Translations under genes and position numbers: made by a program
Source: Hymenoscyphus infarciens
Lineage: Eukaryota > Ascomycota > Leotiomycetes > Helotiales > Helotiaceae
NCBI GenBank assembly: GCA_001414345.1
Contig: LLCB01000145.1
Location: 1-64,000 of the forward strand
Length of the DNA stretch: 64,000 nt
Direction of reading: 5' to 3'
In this document: piece by piece, positions 10,588 through 20,561 of the stretch
Numbering within the stretch: the first letter of the stretch is position 1
Layout: every line of letters starts with the position of its first letter
The notes under the pieces: generated by a model
Database searches by the model: none
What the model was told of the DNA's origin: nothing
The model's input: the letters and a program-made list of their open reading frames with translations, nothing else

Positions 10588-12070
10588 CTACATCAATATC
10601 TTAAAAGCAAACCTCCAAGTTACTAACCCAATACGATAAATACCATAGCCAAGACTAGGAAGGATGACAAACGCTGTAATTCCCAAGCCCAAAAATATCC
10701 CTTGCTCAAAAAAACCAACAGCATGGCCTGGTCTCTGACCAGTGGGTTTCAAATCCTTGATATCTTTGGTGATTTTCAGTTCTTTGATCGGCTGGATGAC
10801 TTGCGGTTGTGGCCGCGAAAACATTTCCGTGGTGTATCGTGGATGTAGTTGATGTGGGTAATCTAATGGTGAAACGGGACCGACTAGGATATTCAATGGG
10901 ATCTGGTTGATGTAGCATATGTGACTCGAGATCTGCTCACTAAGGAATTTGGCGGCTTTCGGAGACGAGAAGATATATGTTGCGAGGAAGGTTGGTTCGT
11001 TGCGTAATAAGGATACGCTGGATACTAAGCCGCTACTTGGAATAGTGACGATGTACGGGCCGGTGCTTTTTTCTTTGAGAGGTTTGAAATGGCTTATTTG
11101 ATTTAGAAAGGGCCTTCTTCAGGGGAATAGGAGTTCACTTACTGGTCCGTGATTTCTATCACTGTGAGCCCTGGCACATGGCTGTACGTCTTAACCTGAC
11201 CCTTTCCCTTCGCTTCTTGTAGATGTTGTGGTAGCTCGGTTATTTTGTCAGTTTCAAATTCACCGCAACCAAGTTCCTGTGCATGTTTGAAACATAATTT
11301 TCCAAATGCTTCGCTAACAAACTCGTTCACAAGAACCAAGTCAGGAGCATATGGTGACCTTCCATTTGAAAACAATCTTGCTTTAACTACACTCTTCGCT
11401 GCTTTGTCGAGATCCGCTGATCTGTCGATCACAGCAATGCTGCGGGGTGATTGTGGTGCATTGAGTTTTGTCTGATCTACTAGAAAGTTGATTTTCGAGA
11501 GTTGGTCCGCATTTAGGGAACTCGTAGATATGGAAAAGGTATCTTGATCAAGCAAGGCAAGAAGAGCAGATGACAGTAATTTATCTATAGGTGATTGGGA
11601 GGCACCAATCTTATTGAATTGTCAATTGTCTACTAATGTATTTCAGGAGAAAGGCTTACCTCGAGAAGAACGCAGTTTCCAGCAGATATCGCAGAAGCAA
11701 GCGGGCTTATGATAGAGTAGAAACGGCTGTGTTCAGTTGGTCTGATAGCTACTAATCCTAAACCGACTCTCCTGTTTGAATTGTCGGCTCCTGTCGTAAC
11801 GAGATATTCATCATTCAACGAGCTATCGAAATCGAGTCCTTCGTATGCTTGTCGGATCGCATCCATGCCAAGAAAGAATTCTGTCTCGGCATCTTTCGTA
11901 ATGCTGCTGGATACAGTTTGTGAGAGTGCTAGACGTATCTCATTTGACTTTTCCTTCAATCCTGTGAAAAGACGAAAGAGCTGATTTTGTCTATATCTCA
12001 CATTCTCGGTTCTACCATCCGTCACGGCAGCTAATAGAGTCTGTATACCGAATTCGAGTTGATTTGCCAT
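10588..12070 (-). CDS. Aldehyde dehydrogenase-like protein lacking catalytic residues
   Basis: Three exons (12070-11660, 11609-11143, 11092-10588) with two 50-nt introns give about 460 aa. The overall fold pattern is ALDH: SAISAGNCVLLE for the cofactor region, SPYAPDLVLVNEF for the region after the active site, and HPRYTTEMFSRP near the C-terminus, as in fungal ALDHs. However, the position of the nucleophile Cys reads NGRSPYAPD (about residues 219-227) with no Cys, the Asn of the usual WNFP motif is absent, and no ELGG(K) motif is present. A hydrophobic segment (FLGLGITAFVILPSLGYGI) near the C-terminus suggests membrane anchoring. Either a substrate-binding or regulatory pseudoenzyme, or a decaying gene; intact splice sites and frame favour a maintained protein. 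It shares an upstream region of about 320 bp with the divergent gene at 12392. Confidence 0.75.
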
Positions 12071-12391
12071 GATTTTCTTCGCAAAAGAGATGCAAGAAAG
12101 AAGCAAAAATCTCTTATGGGATTTTGAATTTGAAAGAAATCGTGAAATTTGATAACATACGCTGACTCTCACAGGATGAGCTCGCACTTTGGTCGGCCCC
12201 CGACCCCGGCTATGCACCCCGGTTTCAACAAGACCCACACCGGATATGGTGGGCGCCAATCTGATATGTTTTTAGGTAGCTCTTAAGGTTTAGGGGAATT
12301 ACTGAAGAATACGAGGCAATTTCTTGCGAAAGTCCCTCAACCGACAAAGACTCCAAATTGCTGTTTCTGGTGTCACAACAAAGCCTTCATC

Positions 12392-12793
12392 ATGGCCACA
12401 ACGACAGTTACAAATCAACAACTCGACCATGTCTTGGAAGATTATAAAATCCATTTCACAAGCCCAGAAGCAAGAGTAGCAGCGCAGGGACAAGCTACTT
12501 CCTTTACCAACCCTACAAACTGGCCCACAGGTCGACATCGGATTCCTCCCTACCGGCCCATCAACCGAAACCTCAATCTCGAAGAACGTACTTTTGGAAG
12601 TAACGGCCCGGAGACTGCTTTTTTGACAATTATGTTTAGTGGTGTGTTCCTCAATGCTGTAAGTGTTTTAACTGCATAAATTGTACGAACTCACGAAAGC
12701 TGACATGAATAGACAATCGCTAAGGTCTGGGGAGCGACTGGAGGTCCATTTTTTCCGAAGCTTTTCAAATATGTCATAGGTGGAGAGTGGTAG
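12392..12793 (+). CDS. Small orphan protein (115 aa) in the catabolic cluster
   Basis: Two exons (12392-12658, 12713-12793) with a 54-nt intron (GTAAGT to ATAG, phase 0) give 115 aa. The N-terminal half is hydrophilic, followed by a Pro/Arg/Asn-rich segment (PTGRHRIPPYRPINRN). One hydrophobic stretch (TAFLTIMFSGVFLNATIA) spans the splice junction, and the end is GGPFFPKLFKYVIGGEW. I do not recognise the family. A single possible membrane helix and the position between an ALDH-like gene and a hydrolase suggest a membrane-associated accessory protein, but no function can be assigned. Confidence 0.6.
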
Positions 12794-13248
12794 CTTTGTT
12801 TTTTAGACGGGTGTAAAGAAAGAGTTTGAAGACTTCTGCACACTGCACTTCTATCGGGTCTCACAGACAGCCAACAGCGAGCCATTCAAGCGAGGAGACA
12901 AATGAGAAACCAGATCGCTCCAAAACAGCAGCTCCCTTTAGTTTCTGTCTGATAGCTCCATAATGAAAGTGGTGAAGGATAGTACTCGAGTAGACGGAAG
13001 GTTTCCGGAAATCAAACAAATGCCAATCCGTTCGGCCCCACTACGCAAGACATGCTTCTTTTGCTGACCCACCTCCACTCTTTCCGGAAGTGGCCCTTCA
13101 CCAATCCCAAGCAACAGGGTGTCCTAGCGCAAGCATGACCCCTCCTTGCGTGTCTCAATTCCCAAGAAGCTCTAAGTTGAGGATTTCTTTACATTCTTTC
13201 TCCCTTGGTTTTTGTGTTCCAGAAACTCATTGTAATATAACTTACATC
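12794..13248. promoter_or_regulatory. Promoter region of the CocE-like hydrolase with two TTTCCGGAA sites
   Basis: TTTCCGGAAA at 13002-13011 (a perfect palindrome) and TTTCCGGAAG at 13081-13090 lie 159-247 bp before the ATG at 13249. CGG-containing palindromes are the type of site bound by Zn2Cys6 regulators. Related CCGGAA cores occur at 5471-5480 and 16519-16527 in the same cluster. No gene is seen. Confidence 0.45.
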
Positions 13249-15328
13249 ATGGCGCAAACCAATACCCTCAAAGATCTTCTTGAGACTAAAAAGGACGAAG
13301 AGAATGGCCTTGTTTTCGAGAAGAACGTCACAATCACAAGAGGGGAAGACTTGCCGATTCGATGCAATGTTTATCGACCCATAGCTGAAGAGGGAAAGAA
13401 ATTTCCGGTTCTTGTAACCTATGGGCCTTATGGAAAAGACATTCCTTATTCCAAGTAAGCTTTGAAATCTCGGGAAGCAAACTTACCCTGAAATACTGAC
13501 AAGCTCATAGTTTCTTTGCAAAATCTTTCAGCGAAGTAAATCCGGAACACAAGTCCCAGTACAGTGCATGGGAGACTCCAGATCCTGTGTATTGGACAAA
13601 AGAAGGTTATGTCATCGTTCGTGCAGATGAGCGTGGTCTCGGACAATCGCCTGGCATTCTTGATACCATGTCGAAAGGCACGAGCGAATGCTTCTTCGAT
13701 GTTATCGAATGGGCCGCAGTTCAACCTTGGTCGTCTGGAAAAGTTGGCCTCTTAGGTTAGTTATTATTTCGTACTGATCTTAAAGTTTCTAATTCGTGAA
13801 GGCATTTCGTATTATGCGGGAAGCCAGTGGCGTGTAGCAGCTCGTAAACCGAAAGGTCTTTCGGCTATCATTCCATGGGAAGGAATGTCAGACTACTACC
13901 GAGACCGATGCCGCCATGGCGGTATATTTTCTGATGCTTTTATCCGGTTTTGGTGGAATCGTCAGGTAATCACCAACCAATATGGGAAACCCGGGCGAGA
14001 AGCATCCAAATGGGGAGAAGACACCATCGAGGGTGACCTACCAGAGAATGTGCTGAAAGCAAATCGAAGAGACCAGAATGAGGACAACGAAGCTAACAAA
14101 TTCCGCGATGATGAGTACTATGCTTCGAAGGAATTCAACCTCGAAGACATTGAGGTACCATTACTTTCTGTTGCGAACTGGGGCGGTATTCTATTACATC
14201 TACGCGGCAATGTAGAAGGTTATACAGTAAGCAACCTTTTCCTTGGTTCCCTTTGAACGCCCGTTATTGGTGGTAGAGCGAGCTTTCTCTCCTTGCTCAC
14301 TGCTCTCGATTCCACATTGATCGAGAAAACTGCGTACTAACTTGGTGCAGTGGGCTGGTTCCAAGTTTAAGTACCTTCGATTCATTACGGGCCGTCATGA
14401 CTTGCCCTTTTATTACCACGATGAGGTTGAAGTGCAGAAAAGCTTTTTGAATGCATTTCTGAAAGGAGAAGATACAGTAGGGTGGTCGCAGCCTGGAAAG
14501 GTAGCCCCAGTGAGTATGGTCCTCCGAAAGGGCAATGTAGGTTTCAACAATCCCAAGTTCGAAGCAAAATATGAGAGAAGAGAAGAAACCGCTTGGCCAA
14601 TTCCCCGCACTCAATACACCAAGTACCATCTCGCTTTCGATGGAAGTCTATCTACAAACACATCCTCAGCGCCTGGTAAGAAGTCATACAAAGCATTGGG
14701 CACCCTTGAGAAACCAAGCCTGGTACAATTCACAACTGCGGCATTCGAACAAGATACGGAGTTCACTGGTCATATTGTTGCACACTTGAATGTCTCAGTC
14801 ACACCAGAGACCTCCCCTGAAGATAACGACATTGATTTGTTTCTTACTCTTCGTTATATCTCACCAGATGGTGTAGAAGTACATTATACCGGTACAGCAG
14901 GAGATCCCATTCCATTGGCCAAGGGTTGGCTGCGTGTGTCGCTTCGCAAGACAGACCCCGACCACCCCAAGAACCGTCAATATCTCCCTTACCGCCACTA
15001 CTTTAAGAGTGACGTACAAAGCGTTGAAGCTGATAATATCTATGGAGTGGATGTGGAGATCTGGCCGACCAATGTAATTGCGGAGAAAGGAGGAAAACTG
15101 GTGTTTGAGATGGCTTCAGGAGACACCCAAGGAAGTGGAATTTTCCAACACGGTTGTGAAAGTGATAGGTAAACCTCCAAACTTTCATAGTGAGAAGATA
15201 GTGGGAAGATACCAGCTGACAGATGGTGTAGACCACAAAGCAAATTTGGAGGAGTGAACCATGTTCATTTTGGGGAAGGGTTGGAAAATTATGTGACATT
15301 GCCAGTTATCCCAGCGAAAGAAGCATAG
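13249..15328 (+). CDS. CocE/NonD-family serine hydrolase (X-Pro dipeptidyl-peptidase-like)
   Basis: Five exons (13249-13454, 13511-13755, 13802-14226, 14351-15168, 15232-15328) give 596 aa, the usual length of this family. An N-terminal alpha/beta-hydrolase domain shows TYGPYGKD (oxyanion-side region), DERGLGQSPG and the nucleophile motif GISYYAG spanning the second intron. A cap and C-terminal jelly-roll domain follow (about residues 360-590), with HLNVSVTPETSPEDNDIDLF. The last intron (15169-15231) must be removed to reach the conserved ending GGVNHVHFGEG; reading through it stops early. By family it hydrolyses esters or amides. In this cluster it may release an aromatic acid or amine from a conjugated substrate, which is inference. 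No signal peptide is seen. Confidence 0.88.
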
Positions 15329-15596
15329 AATGATTAGATCGCTGATTAAAAGGCACCGTGCTCTTTGATGTACAAAATATAAATTCTTGAGCGTGGAACT
15401 TTCTTGCCTTGTTCCACGCTCGAAAAGCCCAGAAATACAATTCACAAATTGAATTATTGAAAGCATATCCATCATTACAACGAGAAATAGGAAATTAAGG
15501 TAGTTGAGAGTTAAATAAGAGGCTACCGTTTACACCATTACGTATCGCCTCATATTGAATTGATTTCAGCCTTGACCAATATTTTGAGCTACGGAA

Positions 15597-16225
15597 TCAA
15601 TCACTACTTTTCATCTCCATACCCCCAAGACTCTCCTCTATACCCTCCATCTTCTCAACTGGAATGAGGACGTACATCATCCTAACCCAAAAATCGTTCG
15701 GGTTCCTCCACGCATGATTCGTCGCACGCTGGATACACACATCACCACGGTACATCATCTTAGTTTCTCCGCTATCGAGCACCAATTCCACTGGACCTTC
15801 GATGACAACTCCATAATCAAGACTTGCTGTCTTGTGCATGGGTGAGACATCATTAGGTGCCATGTCTACGAATCGGAGTACCGTGCCATTGGAAACTGAT
15901 GGCCCGAATTTTCAGCAAAAGAGCTTTTTAAAGGGAATATAAACATGACGGATTGGATTCTCTTACTAGATAGCCCTGGAGGCGAAGACAAGTCCTTTGA
16001 ATAAGTGCCAAGATCCGACGACTGTGCCAGCGAGACCGGAAACCCACGAGTGGTAAATCCAAGGAAAAAATAGGCCAATTTTCCAGTTATGTTTGTGATG
16101 CTCTGCCAGACTGAAGTTGGGGCCACATCTGGTGATATGATAGCTTTCCCATTTGCATCGACGCTGGTGATGTAACGAGAGATGTTTGGCAGCCCGTTCG
16201 AGAGGGTTCCCTGAGGGCTAGTCAT
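15597..16225 (-). CDS. Cupin-domain protein
   Basis: Two exons (16225-15967, 15895-15597) with a 71-nt intron give 185 aa. The junction reads GLSISNGTVLRFVD. The cupin barrel contains SPMHKTASLDYGVVIEGPVELVLDSG-type motif 1 (His and Glu ligand positions partly present) and RGDVCIQRATNHAWRNP as motif 2 (His). The start at 16225 fits homologous fungal cupins, which begin shortly before LPNISRYIT. Members of this fungal group sit in many metabolic clusters as presumed dioxygenases, isomerases or decarboxylases of small aromatic acids. The reaction here is unknown. It is divergent from the FAH-like gene. Confidence 0.82.
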
Positions 16226-16665
16226 TTTTGACTTGATTGGTTTGGGTGAAAAACGACAAATTTGTTTGGTTGGAGTACTACAGCGATGACTGGGAGAAGT
16301 TTCTGTAGAGGAGTAGCAAAAGTGTTGTGAAATTCGATCTCGGTTAGTGTGAGGCCACGGCTCCACGGATTCACGGATCCACCACCCCGCCCCCTCTTCC
16401 GTCCATGTTTCTCAAATAACCAAACTCAAGCGTGCAATCAAAGACCATGAGGTCCCGGTATCCGTTGACTTTAATAAAATATGGAGGTAAACTCTATTTC
16501 TGGACAATTGCCGTACGTACCGGAAATGTGGGGGAAAGAGAGAAGGGTTGGATTGCGGGGTTGACAGGGGTTGTTGGAGTTGTTTGGGTTGTAGCAAAAA
16601 ATCATCTTTTACTACCATTGAAAAAGTACAGTCCGAGGCAAAAAAAAATAAGCGATCGCAAGAAA
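16226..16665. promoter_or_regulatory. Shared divergent promoter of cupin and FAH-like genes
   Basis: This is a 440-bp region between divergent starts. ACCGGAAAT at 16519-16527 resembles the TTTCCGGAA sites ahead of the hydrolase gene. An ATG at 16447 is in frame with the FAH-like start at 16666, but the residues in between show no family similarity. Confidence 0.45.
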
Positions 16666-18019
16666 ATGTACGCAGAGCATTTCACCATCGAGAATATCCC
16701 CTTTGGGATAGCAAGCAGTGCCACACATCCTCACAGAAGCGTAGCGACACGAGTCGGGGATACAGTATTCTACCTCGATGAGCTCGCAAAAGCTGGACTT
16801 CTGAAAGAAATTCAAGAATCTACACTCAAGACATTTTCGTTTGTAAGGAAGCCCCGAGAAATTCAAAGCCTCAAAAAGATGAAAGATAAAGAGAAAGAGG
16901 TGGGAGAAACTGACATCCCGTACCCAGGAGACCGTAAACACATTTGCAGCCCTCTCCAAGTCCGACCAACGAATCACACGGGGAGCACTCCAAAGACTCC
17001 TCTCCAAATCACTTGACAAACTCCCCTCTAATACATACTCTGCAATCTCTGCGACGACTCTTCACCTCCCACTGTCAATTGGGGATTTTACCGATTTCTC
17101 CTGCTCGCGCGATCACAACCTAAACGCAAGCGAAGCCATTCTCGGGAAACGTGTGCTTCCGGATAGCTTTGAGTATTTCCCCGGAGGATATACAGCGAGG
17201 TCATCAAGTATTGTAGTATCGGGAACGAAAATCAGGAGACCGAAGGGTCAATATAAGGATAAAGAGAAAATTGTCTATGGAGCGACTCAGCGACTTGATT
17301 ATGAGTTAGAGGTTGCCTGTGTTATTGGGAAGAGCAATGATTTAGGGAAGTGTATCAACGTTGAAGATGCTGATGACCATATTTTTGGAGTAGTTCTGTT
17401 GAATGATTGGAGTGGTAAGTAATCGCGATCCAGGTAGTGGACTTACTCCCTAGGCTAACCTTTTAATACAGCGCGTGATATACAGGCTTTCGAGATGTTT
17501 CCGTTGGGTCCTTTGAATGGAAAGTCTTTCAGTACGTCTATTTCGCCATGGATAGTCACACTCGATGCCCTTGCACCATTCAAAACAGCTCCCCCGAAGA
17601 AAAACCCAGATACACAGCTTGCCTTGTACCTTCAAGATCCGGATACAAAGTCGAGTTATAGTATTGAACTCGCCGCAACACTGGAGAATCCCGTCTCGAC
17701 AGATAGTATCTGCAAGACACAATTTTCCTCGCTATACTGGACCTTGAGAGAGCTCGTCGCACATCAAACCGCAAATGGTTGCAATGTTAACACGGGTGAT
17801 CTTTTGGCGACCGGCACAGTCAGTGAGACTGCGGCAGAGAGTCATGGTTGTTTGATGGAGTTGGCTGTAAGTGGTGGAGTTGATGTCAAGAATGCAAGTG
17901 GTCAAAGTGAGAAGAAGATGTGGCTAGCCGATGGTGATGCCGTTAGACTGACTGGTTTGGCTGGACCTGGTGTTGGTTTTGGAGACTGCGTTGGGGAGAT
18001 ATTGCCTGCTGATATTTAA
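16666..18019 (+). CDS. Fumarylacetoacetase-family C-C hydrolase
   Basis: Three exons (16666-16842, 16928-17414, 17472-18019) give 403 aa, close to eukaryotic fumarylacetoacetases (about 420-430). The FAH N-terminal domain starts with FTIENIPFG. The catalytic domain shows GDFTDFSCSRDH (metal Asp115, general-base His122), the metal pair ELE in DYELEVACVIG (Glu185, Glu187), LLNDWSARDIQ (Asp219) and NGKSFSTSISPW (Lys239). Residue 117 is Ser where the classical enzyme has Tyr (Tyr128 in mammalian numbering, aligned from memory), so the substrate pocket may differ. By family it hydrolyses the C-C bond of a beta-diketo acid. In this cluster it plausibly acts on the product of extradiol cleavage rather than on tyrosine-derived fumarylacetoacetate. 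An upstream in-frame ATG (16447) is less likely. Confidence 0.92.
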
Positions 18020-18691
18020 TGATTTGTCTAGTGTCCTTGTGTAGTCGTACTTGAGCTCGTTGATATTTGGCTCGAGGGACAAGGATAACAAAGCCATCTT
18101 GGAAAGAGAGTCACTCGTATAACTCTTCCCAGTCAGACTAAATCGTGCGTAACAATTATTGCCTTTCAAACACAGGTTCCCTCAATACTGATTTCTATGT
18201 TCCCCGGAAAGCGATTGAAGATAAGATAGAGTAAGAAAAGAAAACAATAAGCACCCCTGCCTCCACCCGGAAGACGGCAGTTTTCCTGATCAATGCGAAA
18301 TCCTTCTTTACGGCAGTCTGCCACGCGTCCGGAGCCCAGTCGGCCCCTCGTAAACCTCACCTTCCACTGCGGGGAAAGGGGTTCCACTGTGGGGAAGGGT
18401 TTCCACTGTGGGGAAGGGAGCCAGAAACTGGGGAAAGATTGGAGCTCGGAGCCCTTTTTTCTTTACAATTCGGCTAGTCATAGGACTACTCACTAGCGTT
18501 CACTAGCGCCATTTCTAAAGTCTTAAAGTGCATCAAAAGTAACGTCCCTCACCTTTCCACACCCCTTGTGCGGTGAGCCATTCCCGCATACATCCGCTCG
18601 ACTTGACCTTCACTTCCAACTCTCTCACCAGCCCAAACACTTCCAAATTTAAGAGCTTTCACCAGCCGTTTTGCAACAAACCATACCAATC
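18020..18691. promoter_or_regulatory. Promoter region of the MFS transporter
   Basis: No gene is seen. The region holds a three-copy tandem repeat at 18361-18420 (annotated separately) and a TCCGGAG core near 18328-18334. A C/T-rich stretch precedes the ATG at 18692. Confidence 0.45.
18361..18420. repeat. Three tandem copies of a TTCCACTGYGGGGAARGGG unit
   Basis: Three consecutive copies (unit about 19-20 bp, slightly diverged) begin near 18362, 18382 and 18401. They lie about 270-330 bp before the transporter start. A triplicated G-rich unit may be a cluster of protein-binding sites or simply a minisatellite. Confidence 0.7.
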
Positions 18692-20248
18692 ATGCAACGA
18701 ACCTTCAAGACCTGCACAACGGGCGATCCCAAATTCTGGCCAACATGGATTCGTTACACTATCCTCGCCAATTTATCCCTGTTTGTATTCATGGGCAACA
18801 TGTATTCTTCCGGAATATCGACAGGATTTGCACAGTTGGCTCAAGAATTTCATGTTTCTTTCACTAAGCTTGCCGACCTTATCTCCTACTCAGTATTGGC
18901 GTTGGGCGTATCAAACCTCTTCTGGATGCCCACTGCACTCTGCATCGGCAAAAGGCCAGCTGTATTGATTTCAATGGCTATTTTCGTAGCTGGAAATATA
19001 TGGAGTATTAAAGCCCAGAGCTTTGATTCCCTCCTGGCTTCCAGAGTTGTCGCTTCTCTTGGTGCTGGTTCGGTTGAAGCGCTTGGCCCATCCATTATTG
19101 CAGGTGAGTAATGGTTAGTGACCCGACCAAGTTTCCTTGCTGACGCCTATAGACTTATTTCTTGAGAGATACTTCGCAACTGCTATGGCCATTTTTTCTT
19201 TGTGTCTTTCGGGAGGATCTCAAATTGGCCCCATGATTGCGGGGTTCTTAATTGAGTCGAATGGCTGGCGCTGGTTTTTCATCCTCTGTGTCATTCTCAA
19301 CAGTGTAAACTTGGTCGGATGCATCTTTTTCCTGCCGGAGACGACATACCGACGCGCAATCTATGATGGTGAAACAGCCGCAGAAGTCGATATGGATGCG
19401 AAAGAGATGGTTGAGCATAGAGAAGGAGCAACAAGACAAGAGTATGCTGGAAGTTATTGGATGGATCTTGTCCAGTTTCGGCATCGCGGCCTTGAATCTC
19501 ATGGACTTGCAGCCTGGCCAAAACAGTTCTCTTTGCCATTTCGATTCATCATTGTTCCGTCTGTACTCTATGCCACATGCAGTTATGGCATCATGCTTTC
19601 AGGGTATGTGCAGTCTCGGTTCTTGGGAGGCAAAGATGGACTACTAATTGTTTTATCAGAATTGTTGTGATTACAACTTTGGCATCCGAGTTGTTCTCCC
19701 CTCCACCATATCTTTTTACATCTTCAAATATTGGTCTGTATACGCTTTCTTCCTTCATTGGAATCGTCATCGCCTATCCAATTGCTGGGCCAATGACAGA
19801 TCTTCTCTCGAGAGCAATGTCGCGCAGAAATAATGGGATTCACAAGCCTGAGCATCGCATGCCAGCCCTGATTTTCCCATTCTTGGTCGCTCCTCCCGGA
19901 CTCATTCTATTCGCATACATGGTCGGTGACCACAAGTCGTATTACAAGTCGGCAGTTGGATATGCGATGCAAGCAACTGGATTGGTATTCGTTCCTTCCG
20001 TGGTGTTGTCATATGTGGTTGATGCCTACCCTCAGAGTGGTGGCGAAGCATTGGTATTGATCAATGCTGGCAAGAACTTGATTGCTTTCGGGATCACGCT
20101 CTCTTGTAATGATTGGTTGATGAAGGAAGGGATCAAGAAAATGTTCTGTGAGCTAGCCGGTGCTCAGTGGATTCTCCTCGCCCTAGGAGTTCCATTGTAT
20201 TTTGCTGGTCCGTCGCTTCATAGGGCCACTCTGAGGTTTCTAAGCTAA
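18692..20248 (+). CDS. MFS transporter (DHA1-like)
   Basis: Three exons (18692-19103, 19153-19604, 19661-20248) with 49- and 56-nt introns give 483 aa, normal for a major facilitator. About 12 hydrophobic segments can be counted, starting with YTILANLSLFVFMGNMYSSG. Between helices 2 and 3 the family loop appears as GKRPAVLIS, and SRVVASLGAGSVEALGPSII matches helix 4. The FFLPETTYRR segment precedes a charged central loop (DGETAAEVDMDAKEMVEH), typical of fungal DHA1 drug/polyamine-type transporters. A splice-aware reading is required because each intron breaks the frame. It is the last gene of the catabolic cluster on this side, probably importing the substrate or exporting an intermediate. 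Confidence 0.9.
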
Positions 20249-20561
20249 AAAGACTGCGGCGAGATTTAAATACGGTTATGGAGCTGTCGGGGGACAATAA
20301 ATAGACTTGAGAAGCTATGCGAGGAATAATTGTACCACAAAGTATCTTGTTAAGTGATCCTGACTTTTTTAGACAAAGATTGATTATGTTCGACAGGTTA
20401 AGTTGCTCATTTGCAATGTCGAGCAAGGTATATCTTCGAGTGGTGGGTTTGAATTTCTACTCGCTAACTATATAGAAAAGGAATGACTCAATCTTTTGTG
20501 AGTGCGAAATTTGCAGGGCTTTCAATTTCCCGAAGTCTTGCAGTTATTCTTACAGAGAGAT
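20249..20561. other. Convergent intergenic region
   Basis: This is a 3'-to-3' region between the transporter and the following minus-strand gene. I see no gene or repeat in it. Confidence 0.5.

Noticed and set aside
16432..16665. Upstream N-terminal extension of the FAH-like protein
   Set aside because: The frame is open from 16447, but the residues show no FAH similarity and the usual N-terminus fits the ATG at 16666.
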